Shown in pieces: positions 8,012 through 16,009 of a stretch of DNA of 64,000 nucleotides. A model generated the notes under the pieces. That model had not been told where the DNA came from. It saw only the letters and a list, made by a program, of their open reading frames with translations, and did no database searches. The stretch covers positions 186,001-250,000 of the forward strand of contig NZ_KB905158.1 in assembly GCF_000378605.1 (NCBI RefSeq). The letters are read 5' to 3'. The first letter of the stretch is position 1. Each line of letters starts with the position of its first letter. The DNA comes from Thioalkalivibrio sp. ALJ21 (GTDB lineage Bacteria; Pseudomonadota; Gammaproteobacteria; Ectothiorhodospirales; Ectothiorhodospiraceae). The position numbers and the translations under genes were made by a program.

Positions 8012-8923
8012 ATGCCCCAACCGAATGACTACTCGAAGCCCCTTGCGGATGCGCTGGAATCGTTCTCACCGTCTTCGGGGGTTCTCTGGATGTACCGTTC
8101 GCACTGCGAGCGGCTGATCAAGCCATTCGCACGCGAGATCAATGGGAACCGTGTAGAACCACCCCTTACCTTTCGCGGGGTCGCTGAGGCGGCGATGGCA
8201 GTAAATCCCCGCGCGAATCCGGGCGCCGCCCTCAATCTGACGGAGAAATACGAAGGCTTTCGGATGCGAGAGCTCGGGGGCTCCCGTGACGGGCGGGTGG
8301 TCTGCATCCACATCGACGCCGACACTCGCCCTGAATTTCATCTCCACCTCGCGATGGCTTACGGTCGCGTGCTGTGCCCGACTTTCCCGGTGCCCATGGA
8401 TTTGGTTTCCCGTAATGGCGAGGCCTATGACCTAACCATGTTCCGGGAGCCCTGCGGAAAGCGCGCAAATGGCAAGTTCCGCACTATCCAGCACCGCTAT
8501 GATCTATCCCCTCCATACGGCAAGAAGGGCGCTGCGCATTCGTCCATGGCACTGAACGCGATCGGCTCCGGCCTGGAGGCGACGGGCTGGGACTCCATCG
8601 ATCACGCGGCGACCCGTGGCGCTACTCCGGATGTGCGCGAGTGCGACTCCATGGCGGGGTTATGTGGATTCTTCGGCGTCACCGGCAGTGACGAACTCTT
8701 TCTTGCCAGGCAGACAGAGCGAGCGGTCTCGGAAATGCTGCGGCTGCATGAATCCATTCCGCCCGGCCTAGGTCCCAACCTGGACGAAAGCGACCTCGCG
8801 TTTAGGTCATCACTCCTTCATGTCTGCCAGGCGCATGCTGCCCAGGCGGATTTGAAGGATGTCGCTTTGCACGCCTCAGGTCGCTTAGAGCACCCCGTGC
8901 AGCGTGTTCGTATGCGGCTTTAG
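8012..8923 (+). CDS. Tagged hypothetical protein, family A
   Basis: This 303-residue protein starts at the ATG at 8012, with CGAGG about seven bases upstream. It shows the family A signature near residues 20-37: V-L-W-M-Y-R-x5-L-I-K-P-F. A later F-P-V-P-M-D-L-V corresponds to the L-P-x-x-V-P-x-D-x-V motif of its relatives. It is a distant member, with its own Cys-containing segment in the C-terminal half, and ends Q-R-V-R-M-R-L. No catalytic motif is evident. It is probably transcribed from the promoter at 7926 and is separated from the next tagged gene by its own intergenic promoter. Confidence 0.8.
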   Translation: MPQPNDYSKPLADALESFSPSSGVLWMYRSHCERLIKPFAREINGNRVEPPLTFRGVAEAAMAVNPRANPGAALNLTEKYEGFRMRELGGSRDGRVVCIHIDADTRPEFHLHLAMAYGRVLCPTFPVPMDLVSRNGEAYDLTMFREPCGKRANGKFRTIQHRYDLSPPYGKKGAAHSSMALNAIGSGLEATGWDSIDHAATRGATPDVRECDSMAGLCGFFGVTGSDELFLARQTERAVSEMLRLHESIPPGLGPNLDESDLAFRSSLLHVCQAHAAQADLKDVALHASGRLEHPVQRVRMRL

Positions 8924-8950
8924 GGGCCTGCCTGCTGACCCTTGAAAACC

Positions 8951-8967
8951 GTATGTGATATTGTTTA
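8951..8967 (+). promoter_or_regulatory. Promoter-like TATGTGATATTGT motif
   Basis: GTATGTGATATTGT resembles an extended -10 (TGA then TATTGT), and a CTGACC lies 18 bases before TATTGT. It reads toward the family C gene at 9068 and repeats the motif of 7926-7949. This supports a shared promoter type for tagged genes. Confidence 0.5.
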
Positions 8968-9067
8968 TTCGACCTGAGAAGCAGGGCCGGCAAGAGACTT
9001 GGAATACGCGTTCTTACGCCCCTTCCTCGACCGGAAAGCGTCGCGTTTGTAGCGAAAAGGAGCCTCC

Positions 9068-9511
9068 ATGAATGACGGGACCAATCGCCCCGAAGAAATC
9101 ATCCGAACAGGGGAGGCCTTCAACCTTCTGGTCCACCTGGGGGACGAATACGACAACGCGGACAACCACCTGGTGGCGACCCAGGACCTGAACCTCACGA
9201 AGGAAATGAATCGCTACGTTCTCTCGCTAGCCGAAAGCGCGCTAGACCGCGGCGAGGATCCCTGTGAGCTCGACCCATTCGATGCCGAGGAATTCATTGG
9301 GTTCGTGAACTCGCTCGTTCGCCACGGGTTGGCCGAGCACCGCAATCCGCGAGCAATCTTTCTCAACGATACCGATGCCCCCTTCGGCCTAAGCACCATC
9401 AAATCACCAGAAGAGGCGGGTCGCCAGGTCCTGGAAAAACGGCGCCAGGCGCTCAACGAATCCGCGTGCGATGCCCCGAGCGCGCCAGCACGACCACGAC
9501 CACGGATCTAA
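9068..9511 (+). CDS. Tagged hypothetical protein, family C
   Basis: This 147-residue acidic protein has an ATG preceded by AAAGGAG. Family C is defined by this gene and those at 26442 and 27048. They share an N-terminal G-[E/D]-x-F segment, a Q-x-[L/F]-[N/D]-L-T motif near residue 40, a helix ending in A-x-x-A-L, and a C-terminal E-A-x-x-x-V-L-x-x-R-[R/Q]-x-A-L helix before the linker and tag. This one ends P-A-R-P-R-P-R-I. No known domain is recognised. A truncated copy follows immediately at 9525. Confidence 0.82.
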   Translation: MNDGTNRPEEIIRTGEAFNLLVHLGDEYDNADNHLVATQDLNLTKEMNRYVLSLAESALDRGEDPCELDPFDAEEFIGFVNSLVRHGLAEHRNPRAIFLNDTDAPFGLSTIKSPEEAGRQVLEKRRQALNESACDAPSAPARPRPRI

Positions 9512-9524
9512 TCAAGGGAGCGGC

Positions 9525-9632
9525 ATGAGCGACTTCATCATTCACAAAGGGTGCCTGTGCGAGATCAAGGCAGCGGAAGGGGCCGGGCCCGCCGCCAATG
9601 CGCTCGCTCGTGCGTGCCATCGGATGCAATGA
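9525..9632 (+). pseudogene. Truncated family C copy (35 codons)
   Basis: The short frame starts M-S-D-F-I-I-H-K-G-C-L-C-E-I. It aligns with M-S-E-S-I-I-R-K-G-D-L-F-E-I at the start of the family C gene at 27048, then diverges and stops after M-Q. An AAGGGAG lies upstream. Its TGA overlaps the ATG of the next gene (ATGA), so it may now act as a leader that couples translation of the gene at 9629. It carries no C-terminal tag. I read it as the stub of a deleted paralogue. Confidence 0.6.
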
Positions 9633-10525
9633 TGCCTTCGCCCCCCGATCGCTCGCCCTCCCAATCGAAGATCGCCATTGCGCGCGTCCCGTATGCCCTG
9701 TTTTCGAACGACTACCTTCTGAGCCAACCCGGCGGCGACAACAGCGAGGGCAATCGGCTTTGGATCTGGATGCAGCGCGAGAACTACGACTGGCTGATGG
9801 ATCCTTATCTCGCACAGAGCCCGGACCATCCCGACTGGTATGAGATGACGTCCCTTGGCGGGGGCCTGGATCCCGAAGACCCCGTTGGAGGCCCATCATG
9901 GATCGGGTCCAAGATTCGTCCCTGGCAAACGGAAAACGGCCGCGACCTGGTCATCCTCGAGGTCGCAACACCTAACGGCCTGATGAGGCCGAGCGCTCGC
10001 TCTCTGCCCACTTGTGTTCCGATCGACTGGGTCTCGGTGAGCCAGAACGACACGGTGCCGACTGGAAAAACGCAATCCATTTCGGTCTCTTTCGGTTCGG
10101 TCCGCGCCCCCGCGCTTGATAGCAAAGAGGTTTTCTTGCCTCATCTTGATATGCACTGGGGGCCAGAAAAGCTTCCCGGCCGGGTTCTGAAACTGGACGC
10201 CCAAACCGGCGAGGCGGATCTTTCGTGGTTCTACTCCCGCTCTCGCCAATCGATTTCGAATCAATCCGTATCAGCCGACCAGCTTTCCTTTGATTTGGGC
10301 ATGCAGAAAAGCGATATCGCGCTGACAAAACAGCCGCCGCTCACCCATCGCCGCCTGCTCGAAGCACAACAATCGAACGAGGCGGTCGATCCCATCCCAG
10401 CCCGATGGCTGGAGCATGCCGCCAACCTCAAGATCGCCCGGGACCTCCAGGGCGCCGCGAATGCCGCGGTAACTCCAGACGCGGCCGAGACCTCTGGGGC
10501 CACCCTCCGGAGGCCTCGGCTATGA
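9629..10525 (+). CDS. Tagged hypothetical protein, family A
   Basis: This 298-residue protein begins at overlapping ATG codons (9629/9632). The family A motif L-W-I-W-M-Q-R-E-x-Y-D-W-L-M-D-P-Y is near residues 40-56. It is closest to the next gene: both have P-D-x-P-x-W-Y after the motif and V-A-T-P-N-[G/S] followed by L-P-[T/R]-x-[V/I]-P-[I/M]-D about 60 residues later. It ends L-R-R-P-R-L. The start overlaps the family C stub and the stop overlaps the next ATG, so it lies in a tightly coupled run. Function unknown. Confidence 0.82.
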   Translation: MMPSPPDRSPSQSKIAIARVPYALFSNDYLLSQPGGDNSEGNRLWIWMQRENYDWLMDPYLAQSPDHPDWYEMTSLGGGLDPEDPVGGPSWIGSKIRPWQTENGRDLVILEVATPNGLMRPSARSLPTCVPIDWVSVSQNDTVPTGKTQSISVSFGSVRAPALDSKEVFLPHLDMHWGPEKLPGRVLKLDAQTGEADLSWFYSRSRQSISNQSVSADQLSFDLGMQKSDIALTKQPPLTHRRLLEAQQSNEAVDPIPARWLEHAANLKIARDLQGAANAAVTPDAAETSGATLRRPRL

Positions 10526-11409
10526 GCTGCCTGGACGATTGCATCCGGGTCACCCCAACCCTCAATGATTGGTTTTCCTCGTCTGACGAGATCCCATACT
10601 CAGCAGACGATCGCAAAGACCGGGCATGGATCTGGATGCGGCGCCATGAGTTCGATCTCCTGTTCGCGCCCTATGCGCAACCCGCCCCCGACCGCCCGGG
10701 CTGGTACCACTTATCGCCAGGAAGCGGAAACACAGAGGAATACCCCATCGCGGGCGCTGAATGGCTCGAGGCGGAATTCCGCGCCTGGCAGACGCTGAAG
10801 GCGGGCACGGTGGTGACCATTGAGGTGGCGACCCCGAACAGTGAGATGGCGAGTCTTTCGCTTCCCAGATCGATCCCAAGCGCGATCCCGATGGACTGTT
10901 TGAGCTACACACTCGAAGAATCTGGAAAGATGGGGCGGTTTTTCCTTGGCTGCCAACGAAATGCTCCGACTCTGGATTCGGATGGCTATCGAGACAGCTT
11001 CATCTCAATCCTGAGGACGGGCCCTCGCCCTTCGGAGATCCCCCTCATCCTCCCAAATAACTCTCGGACTGGGATGCTTCATCTCTCTAAGCTAAATCCC
11101 GCTTTCGCGTCCGAAGCCTCAGGTTGGGAGCGCGAAAACGTTCACGAAAACCTTCGGCTATTCCATGCGGTGGCCGACACACAGAGTCCAGACTTTCCGC
11201 TGGCGGAGCAGCCGCTTCCAAGTATTCGAGATCTTGCCCGCGTCGCGGAGCGAATGTCTCCCGAGCCCTCTCAATGGACCCTGGGCAAGCACTGGCTCGA
11301 GGATGCCTGCGCGCGCACCCTGTCGAGGGAACTCCAGGCGGCTGGCAATGCAGAAGTCGGCGCATCCGCAATCGCCGCACCGCGGCACTGCTCTCGCCCC
11401 CGGATGTAG
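10522..11409 (+). CDS. Tagged hypothetical protein, family A
   Basis: This 295-residue protein starts at an ATG that overlaps the preceding stop (ATGA). Residues 36-52 read A-W-I-W-M-R-R-H-E-F-D-L-L-F-A-P-Y, one of the clearest family A motifs. The downstream V-A-T-P-N-S and I-P-M-D segments match the gene at 9629, so the two are probably a recent tandem duplication. It ends H-C-S-R-P-R-M, a tag with Arg only at the second-last and fourth-last positions. No catalytic residues are recognised. Confidence 0.82.
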   Translation: MSCLDDCIRVTPTLNDWFSSSDEIPYSADDRKDRAWIWMRRHEFDLLFAPYAQPAPDRPGWYHLSPGSGNTEEYPIAGAEWLEAEFRAWQTLKAGTVVTIEVATPNSEMASLSLPRSIPSAIPMDCLSYTLEESGKMGRFFLGCQRNAPTLDSDGYRDSFISILRTGPRPSEIPLILPNNSRTGMLHLSKLNPAFASEASGWERENVHENLRLFHAVADTQSPDFPLAEQPLPSIRDLARVAERMSPEPSQWTLGKHWLEDACARTLSRELQAAGNAEVGASAIAAPRHCSRPRM

Positions 11410-11421
11410 AGCCGAATAATC

Positions 11422-12198
11422 ATGCAAAATCGCACCTCGACACCAGCGAAAGACGAGCTTCCTTTAATCGGCCCTCCCGAAGGCCCCGACCACACACCGA
11501 TCAAAGACGACGACGGGGGCGTCGCCTGGATCTTCATGCGGCGAGATGATTTCGAGCTGGTCGTGAATCCGTTCCTGTCCCCGCTGGGCGCAAGCGGCCG
11601 AGACCTGAATCGATGGAAACTCGCATTGGACCTGGGCGATGAGTTTCAGCCGGATCAACTGGGCCCGATTGGGCTGTTTCGCACCCATCATCCCGAGATC
11701 CAAGCACTCCGGGTATTCCCCTCATTCGCGCCCATCCGTGATACCTGGTCGCGTCTGCCAATCCGGGTGCCTTTCGATGTCGTCCAGAAGTATGCCCATA
11801 GGTCCATACGCCCAGCGCGGGGTGAAAACGGCGATCTACTCGGATTCAGTGCCAGAGATTCCCGCAAGCTCTCCCAGCGGGGAAAGAAGGATCAGCAATG
11901 GTTCTGCGAAGCCCTCAACGTCGGCTATCCTGCGATTGGGGCGTTCCGCACTCTCGGATATTCCAGAGACGCGATCCGGGCCCGTGTGGACCTCCCGCTG
12001 TATCCGGGGCTAACGCGTGAGGACGTTATCCAGATCATGGACAGGGCCAAAATGTACAGGGCCAAAATGGACATCGACAGCGCGCGCTCCCGGTGCCTGA
12101 GCCGCGTATTCGATGCGAGCAGTTGGCGCCAGGCGAACGCGCTCGCGGAGCAGGTTCCAGCTGCAGCAACCCAAACTCGAGCGAGGCCTCGCCTGTGA
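11422..12198 (+). CDS. Tagged hypothetical protein, family A
   Basis: This 258-residue protein carries V-A-W-I-F-M-R-R-D-D-F-E-L-V-V-N-P-F followed by L-S-P-L-G-A. It is plainly paralogous to the gene at 27493 along its whole length: P-P-[E/G]-x-P-[D/G]-H-T-P near the start, H-P-[E/D]-I-x-A-L-R-V-[F/Y]-P-S in the middle, D-T-W-[S/G]-R-L-P-I then V-P-[F/Y]-D-[V/L]-V-Q-K-Y, and the C-terminal D-x-x-R-x-R-C-L-[S/R]-R-[V/A]-F-D-A. It ends T-R-A-R-P-R-L. This pair is good evidence for block duplication between 9-14 kb and 26-29 kb. Confidence 0.85.
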   Translation: MQNRTSTPAKDELPLIGPPEGPDHTPIKDDDGGVAWIFMRRDDFELVVNPFLSPLGASGRDLNRWKLALDLGDEFQPDQLGPIGLFRTHHPEIQALRVFPSFAPIRDTWSRLPIRVPFDVVQKYAHRSIRPARGENGDLLGFSARDSRKLSQRGKKDQQWFCEALNVGYPAIGAFRTLGYSRDAIRARVDLPLYPGLTREDVIQIMDRAKMYRAKMDIDSARSRCLSRVFDASSWRQANALAEQVPAAATQTRARPRL

Positions 12199-13034
12199 TA
12201 GACCCGAACACAGTCGGCACCATGCGCGACCTGCATCCGCGTCAGCGTCTGAACCTTGATCACGTCATCGAGAGCCACCCGGCTGTGCACTGGTTCCTGC
12301 TCAAGGAAACCGATGCCGAAGTTCTGTTCGACCCCTTTATGGTCCGGGCGCCGGAGAAGGGACGCGGTCGCTTTAAGTTCGAAGATGGCACCGGGGCGCT
12401 GCATTGGCGGAAGACCCATATCGACTTCGCGCACCCCAACCAGGACTCCGAATTACGCTGGGTGCGCGCGGAGTATCCGCAACAGATGGTCTACACGGAT
12501 CCGGAAGAGGCCGAGAACCTCCACACGCTGCTTCTCAACGCCTTTCCTCTCGGTCTCTCCGTGGATTCCCTTCACGAAAAAGCCGTTCGTTGCCTGCGCC
12601 CGATCCAGAAAGAGGGCGGCTCATTACCGATAGGGAAGGCCGAAATTCCGATTCCCCTGAAGAGGATGCTGACCGGCGATCGAGAGCTATGCCTCCTCGG
12701 CAAAGACTGGATCGATCAGTTCCCGGAACAAGGGGTGGATCTTGAGAGGCACTTAGCACTCGGTCTGGAAATGGATCCTTTTGTCACGCGGGTGTACTCC
12801 GGAAAGGATCAGGTCTCACCAGATCTCGCGCCATCGTTTCGACCCGCGAATCTGAAGGACCGGGCGCCGCTTTCTCTGTCCGGGCTTGAAGCCTCCCTGG
12901 AGAAGCCAACGATTACATTTGGGCGACTCGCTCAGCCCTGGTTCGAAGGGGTGATGGTTCATATGCGACATCGCGCGTTGGCGGAGGAGGTCGCCGGACA
13001 ACCTCATCGATCGCGCGCGAGGCCCCGTCTGTGA
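12195..13034 (+). CDS. Tagged hypothetical protein, family A (divergent)
   Basis: This 279-residue protein starts at GTG 12195, overlapping the preceding stop as GTGA. The family motif is diverged but recognisable (V-H-W-F-L-L-K-E-T-D-A-E-V-L-F-D-P-F, about residues 29-46). The rest has F-P-L-G-L-S-V-D-S-L where relatives have L-P-x-x-V-P-x-D. It ends S-R-A-R-P-R-L followed by TGA that overlaps the next start. Function unknown; position and coupling imply co-expression with its neighbours. Confidence 0.8.
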   Translation: MIDPNTVGTMRDLHPRQRLNLDHVIESHPAVHWFLLKETDAEVLFDPFMVRAPEKGRGRFKFEDGTGALHWRKTHIDFAHPNQDSELRWVRAEYPQQMVYTDPEEAENLHTLLLNAFPLGLSVDSLHEKAVRCLRPIQKEGGSLPIGKAEIPIPLKRMLTGDRELCLLGKDWIDQFPEQGVDLERHLALGLEMDPFVTRVYSGKDQVSPDLAPSFRPANLKDRAPLSLSGLEASLEKPTITFGRLAQPWFEGVMVHMRHRALAEEVAGQPHRSRARPRL

Positions 13035-13915
13035 ACGCCTATCCACCGCTATCGGAGTTCTTTGATCTCCAGGGACAGGGGTTTTCGAAGAGCGCAGCTC
13101 TCGATCGTGAGGATCACGCTCGAATGAGCGCATGGATCTTCCTGCTGCGCGACGATTTCGAGCTGCTGTACCGGCCGCACCTGGATCCGGTCTCGGATGT
13201 GCGCTGGCGGATCGACCCGGCGCCCACCCCCTTTAGAGATCTGGACTTCGTCGACTACGAGTTTGCCGTGTATGCCGCCCCCAATCCCGGACAAATCGCG
13301 ATCCACCTAGAGGAAACACAGCGGGACGGGCCGGCCGACTGGCTCCTGGATGCCCGGCTGGCGGGTATCACCAACCTCCCGCCGATCAACATGCAGGCAA
13401 TCGTTGTGACGCCATCCGGTACCGGCGGATCAGCTACGACATTGATGATGTCGCGACGGGCACCCGCGATCCAAGACTCATCCGACCCCGTGCTGATCGC
13501 CCGGCACATCAACGTTACATCAGAAACCGAGCAGTACGGCTGCTCCGTCGCTCCGGGGCCCGGGCTTTCCTGGCTGGATGAGAGCGTCCAAACCGGTACC
13601 TTTGACCCCGAGGACCTTTTTAGTCGCGCGAGTAGCACCCGGGCCGACCACAGCTCCAAATGGACCCGCAAGGCCGGGGACTGGTGGAAGCGACCCTTGA
13701 GCGAATCATCGCCGCTCCAACGCCGGGACCTTGAGTGGCTCAAGCCCTTCGCAACCGGGGACTCGACGGCGGCACCCCCAGGAAGCTTCACCGAGTTTCA
13801 TCTGGACCCGGATTTTCTCGAAACCATCGATGCCCGAGCCCGAGCGCGGGCGCTGAGCAAGGTAGCGGATCGACAGACGACCATCCCGCGACCGTCTGCC
13901 CGGCCGCGGCTTTGA
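13031..13915 (+). CDS. Tagged hypothetical protein, family A
   Basis: This 294-residue protein starts at a GTG overlapping the preceding stop. It has S-A-W-I-F-L-L-R-D-D-F-E-L-L-Y-R-P-H near residues 35-52 and L-P-P-I-N-M in the middle. The gene at 28287 (V-F-L-L-R-A-D-F-E-A-L-I-Q-P-Y and L-P-P-I-Q-A) is its closest relative here. Each follows the 11422/27493-type member in its own cluster, although one extra gene lies between in the first cluster. It ends P-S-A-R-P-R-L. It closes the coupled run that begins at about 9.5 kb. Confidence 0.83.
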   Translation: MNAYPPLSEFFDLQGQGFSKSAALDREDHARMSAWIFLLRDDFELLYRPHLDPVSDVRWRIDPAPTPFRDLDFVDYEFAVYAAPNPGQIAIHLEETQRDGPADWLLDARLAGITNLPPINMQAIVVTPSGTGGSATTLMMSRRAPAIQDSSDPVLIARHINVTSETEQYGCSVAPGPGLSWLDESVQTGTFDPEDLFSRASSTRADHSSKWTRKAGDWWKRPLSESSPLQRRDLEWLKPFATGDSTAAPPGSFTEFHLDPDFLETIDARARARALSKVADRQTTIPRPSARPRL

Positions 13916-13990
13916 GACGTTGACCTTCGTCGTTGTGGCTCAGGACCGCAACGGTTTCTTTCTCGCGATGATCCGCCGCTTTCGCTCCCT

Positions 13991-14512
13991 TTAGTCATCC
14001 AGGAGGGTGTGATTACCCACGGGCTTCCAGAAAGGGCACTGCTCCCGCTGCATCCCGGGTTCAGCATGGATGCATTGATCGGAACGGTCCTCGTCGAGCA
14101 CACACTCTGGCAACACAACCCCTTCGATGTCGACCTCAACGTGGCACCCGCAACGATCCCCGGTCGCTTGCGGATGGGTGAAGGCGGCCTCCGGCTCTTT
14201 CGCATCCTGATCCTGTGAGTGCTTGGCCAGGGCCGCCAGAAACTCACGCACCCGCGGCATCACATACCGATCCCGAACCCGCTCGACCACCATGACGGAA
14301 CCGTTGTGGTGCTCCTCCCAGCGCCGCCAGCGGCGCTTGTGCAGCTCCAGGATGTCGCTGAACTGGTAGGTGTTCCACTCCACGCTTTGACCGGCGTCCC
14401 AGGACCAGTACCACTCGGCCGCGATCTCCTCGGCACTCAATGCGAGCAGGTCCTTGTCAAAGGAATCGGCCAGGTCCTCCATGACCGCCTTGATGTCGCT
14501 CTCGTCCACCAC
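13991..14512 (-). CDS. Hypothetical acidic protein (173 aa)
   Basis: This 173-residue protein has a helical N-terminal half rich in Asp/Glu and Trp (A-E-W-Y-W-S-W-D) and a C-terminal half with several Cys and His residues (D-R-C-G-C-H-V-E-V-D, then P-E-C-V-L, then C-I-H and C-P-F-W). It could bind a metal. It is not tagged. Read on the minus strand, it is downstream of the gene at 14535 and likely shares the promoter at about 15.0 kb. I do not recognise a family. Confidence 0.6.
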   Translation of the reverse strand: MVDESDIKAVMEDLADSFDKDLLALSAEEIAAEWYWSWDAGQSVEWNTYQFSDILELHKRRWRRWEEHHNGSVMVVERVRDRYVMPRVREFLAALAKHSQDQDAKEPEAAFTHPQATGDRCGCHVEVDIEGVVLPECVLDEDRSDQCIHAEPGMQREQCPFWKPVGNHTLLDD

Positions 14513-14534
14513 AGCAATACTCCTTTCTGTCGCT

Positions 14535-14939
14535 TTACGAGCGCGCTGGGCGCCGATCTTGTAGCGCGTTCACGAGGCGGGAAGCTGCATCCGTTTGTCG
14601 CAGCATTTCGATTACTTCCGGGGTCTCGGACTCGAGCGCATCGACCAGATCCACCGCATGCTGCACGAGAGGGTTGTTATTGACCGATTGATAACGCTCG
14701 TGGCGGGTGAGGGCGGCGCGCGCCTGACCCCACTCCTTAGGATCTTCCCACTCCGGGCGTCCGCCTTCGTCATCCGCCCACTTCTGCCCGCACTGGTCGC
14801 AGATCTCCCACAGCACGCCGCCGCGGTGGGTGTCCTCATGCATGCAGGTGTTGCGCTCGTCCCGCCGGAGCACTGCCTTGAGCGCCTCAGCAAGTTCGCT
14901 GTTGATCTCGCGAAGGGTCTGGATCTCTTGGTCACTCAT
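14535..14939 (-). CDS. Hypothetical protein with a CxxC/His zinc-like motif (134 aa)
   Basis: This 134-residue protein has a helical N-terminus, then C-M-H-E-D-T-H-R-G-G at about residue 32, and I-C-D-Q-C-G-Q-K-W-A-D-D-E-G-G. The C/H and CxxC pairs suggest a small zinc-binding unit. Similar motifs occur in plasmid- and phage-borne proteins of unknown role, from memory. It is the first gene after the repeated promoter at 14970-15019 and is probably followed by 13991-14512 in one transcript. Confidence 0.65.
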   Translation of the reverse strand: MSDQEIQTLREINSELAEALKAVLRRDERNTCMHEDTHRGGVLWEICDQCGQKWADDEGGRPEWEDPKEWGQARAALTRHERYQSVNNNPLVQHAVDLVDALESETPEVIEMLRQTDAASRLVNALQDRRPARS

Positions 14940-14969
14940 AGCGTGCGTCCTGATATCGGGTTGCGATGG

Positions 14970-15019
14970 ATATTATCGTAATACGTTTTCTTTTAACTTG
15001 TCAACCTCGTAGTCAACCC
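14970..15019 (-). promoter_or_regulatory. Repeated promoter/operator type P, copy 1
   Basis: Read on the minus strand: GGTTGAC, six bases, GGTTGACA, 15 bases, then TATTACG within CGTATTACG. The same arrangement recurs at 15631-15680, 17841-17886 and 62671-62720, with a weaker copy at 57311-57356. TTGACA would be the -35; TATTAC or the overlapping TTACGA would be the -10. The doubled TTGAC boxes, 11-13 bases apart, may be tandem promoters or a direct-repeat operator. It serves the gene at 14939. Confidence 0.6.
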
Positions 15020-15393
15020 TTCTCGAAAACCACGACCCAGTCGTAATCGCCTTCGTCGTTGTCTTGCATCTCGCACCGGATTGATGCGTTGCGGTATTTT
15101 TTGGGAACGATCATGGGGAACGCGGCGATCAGCTTGCGGACCTCGCGCACGTCCCATTGGTCGATGATCCTGTGGGCTTCACGCTCCATTTCCTGCGCTT
15201 GCTCCACGCAAAGCTCACGGTTTTTCGCGCTGGACGCCCCGAGGTCATTCAGTACACTCGGAAGCGCCTCGATCAATGCTGAAACGCTGAATCCTGAAGA
15301 AAACGGCGAGGTTACCTCGTGCCGAAAAATGGGTTGGAGGCCTTTTTCTTTCGCGGCCTCTTTCAGCTTCTCGAAGGGGATGATTTTCTGGCT
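15013..15393 (-). CDS. Hypothetical protein (126 aa)
   Basis: The ATG at 15393 (M-S-Q-K-I-I-P-F-E-K-L-K) is preferred over the longer frame. The 126-residue product is Lys/Glu-rich and helical, with a central region S-A-L-I-E-A-L-P-S-V-L-N-D-L and an end E-G-D-Y-D-W-V-V-V-F-E-K-G. It has no signal peptide and no tag. It is downstream of the small zinc ribbon gene, and its stop codon lies inside the next promoter. Family unknown. Confidence 0.65.
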   Translation of the reverse strand, partial: SQKIIPFEKLKEAAKEKGLQPIFRHEVTSPFSSGFSVSALIEALPSVLNDLGASSAKNRELCVEQAQEMEREAHRIIDQWDVREVRKLIAAFPMIVPKKYRNASIRCEMQDNDEGDYDWVVVFEKG

Positions 15394-15436
15394 CATGGCT
15401 TTCCTTTCTGATGGACGAGACAACAAGACACCCGAA

Positions 15437-15613
15437 TCAACCCTGCCGATTTTTCTTTTTCCCGCACTCGGGGCACTGCTTCAGGATGTGTCGAGATTCC
15501 CCGCCAGATCCGCAATCCGGGCATCGCCAGTGCAGCATCCCATCGCTCCGCACCAACACCCCGCAGCAGTTCTTGTATTGGAGTCGGCTGTGTCCAATCA
15601 CGGCGCACCTCAT
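15437..15613 (-). CDS. Small zinc-ribbon protein (58 aa)
   Basis: This short gene starts at ATG 15613 and ends at TGA 15437-15439. It encodes 58 residues with C-C-G near residue 16, C-P-D-C-G at about 31-35 and C-P-E-C-G-K at about 48-53, the two CxxC knuckles of a zinc ribbon. It ends in a basic tail K-K-K-N-R-Q-G. Promoter copy 2 begins about 20 bases upstream, so the transcript would have a very short leader. It precedes 15013-15393 on the same strand. Confidence 0.65.
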   Translation of the reverse strand: MRCAVIGHSRLQYKNCCGVLVRSDGMLHWRCPDCGSGGESRHILKQCPECGKKKNRQG

Positions 15614-15630
15614 GGCGTCTGGTTTCGATG

Positions 15631-15680
15631 AATATCATCGTAATACGTTTTCTTTGGCTTTGTCAACCTTGCCGTCAACC
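15631..15680 (-). promoter_or_regulatory. Repeated promoter/operator type P, copy 2
   Basis: On the minus strand: GGTTGAC, a short spacer, GGTTGACA, 15 bases, TATTACGATGAT. The 30 bases around CGTATTACG are almost identical to copy 1 (AAAGAAAACGTATTACGAT versus AAAGAAAACGTATTACGAT). The conserved core plus the doubled TTGAC suggest one regulator controls both. Confidence 0.6.
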
Positions 15681-15689
15681 GCTGTCAGC

Positions 15690-15940
15690 CGCGATCAAAT
15701 TCGTCTTCTTGTCCAGCAATTGGCCTACAAGGCGGGGTGGGCCGGGCGAGCCCTGGTTTCCCTCGACCCGGCGGATGAAGCGGCGGCCATGTGGCCGGCC
15801 GGATCCCGCTGCCCGTTCGGAACTGGGTGTGTCCGGCGTGCAGCACTGAGCACGATCGCGACGAAAACGCCGCGATCAACATCAAAGCCGCCGGGCTGGC
15901 GGTGCTCGCCCTTGGAGAGGACGTAAGATCCGCGACGTGA
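15690..15940 (+). pseudogene. TnpB (IS200/IS605-type) C-terminal relic, frameshifted
   Basis: One frame reads L-A-Y-K-A-G-W-A-G-R-A-L-V-S-L-D-P (from about 15720), typical of TnpB shortly before its zinc finger. A second frame from about 15806 reads [22 protein letters not shown], the zinc knuckle plus the conserved D-R-D-x-N-A-A-x-N-I ending. The C-x-x-C preceding this in intact TnpB is missing. The gene is therefore a decayed fragment with at least one frameshift and no visible IS ends. Confidence 0.75.
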
Positions 15941-16009
15941 TCGCGTCTAGGGCAGACCTCGATGAATTGGGAACCTCCGTCCGCATAGGCGGATAGCAGC
16001 CAATACTCA

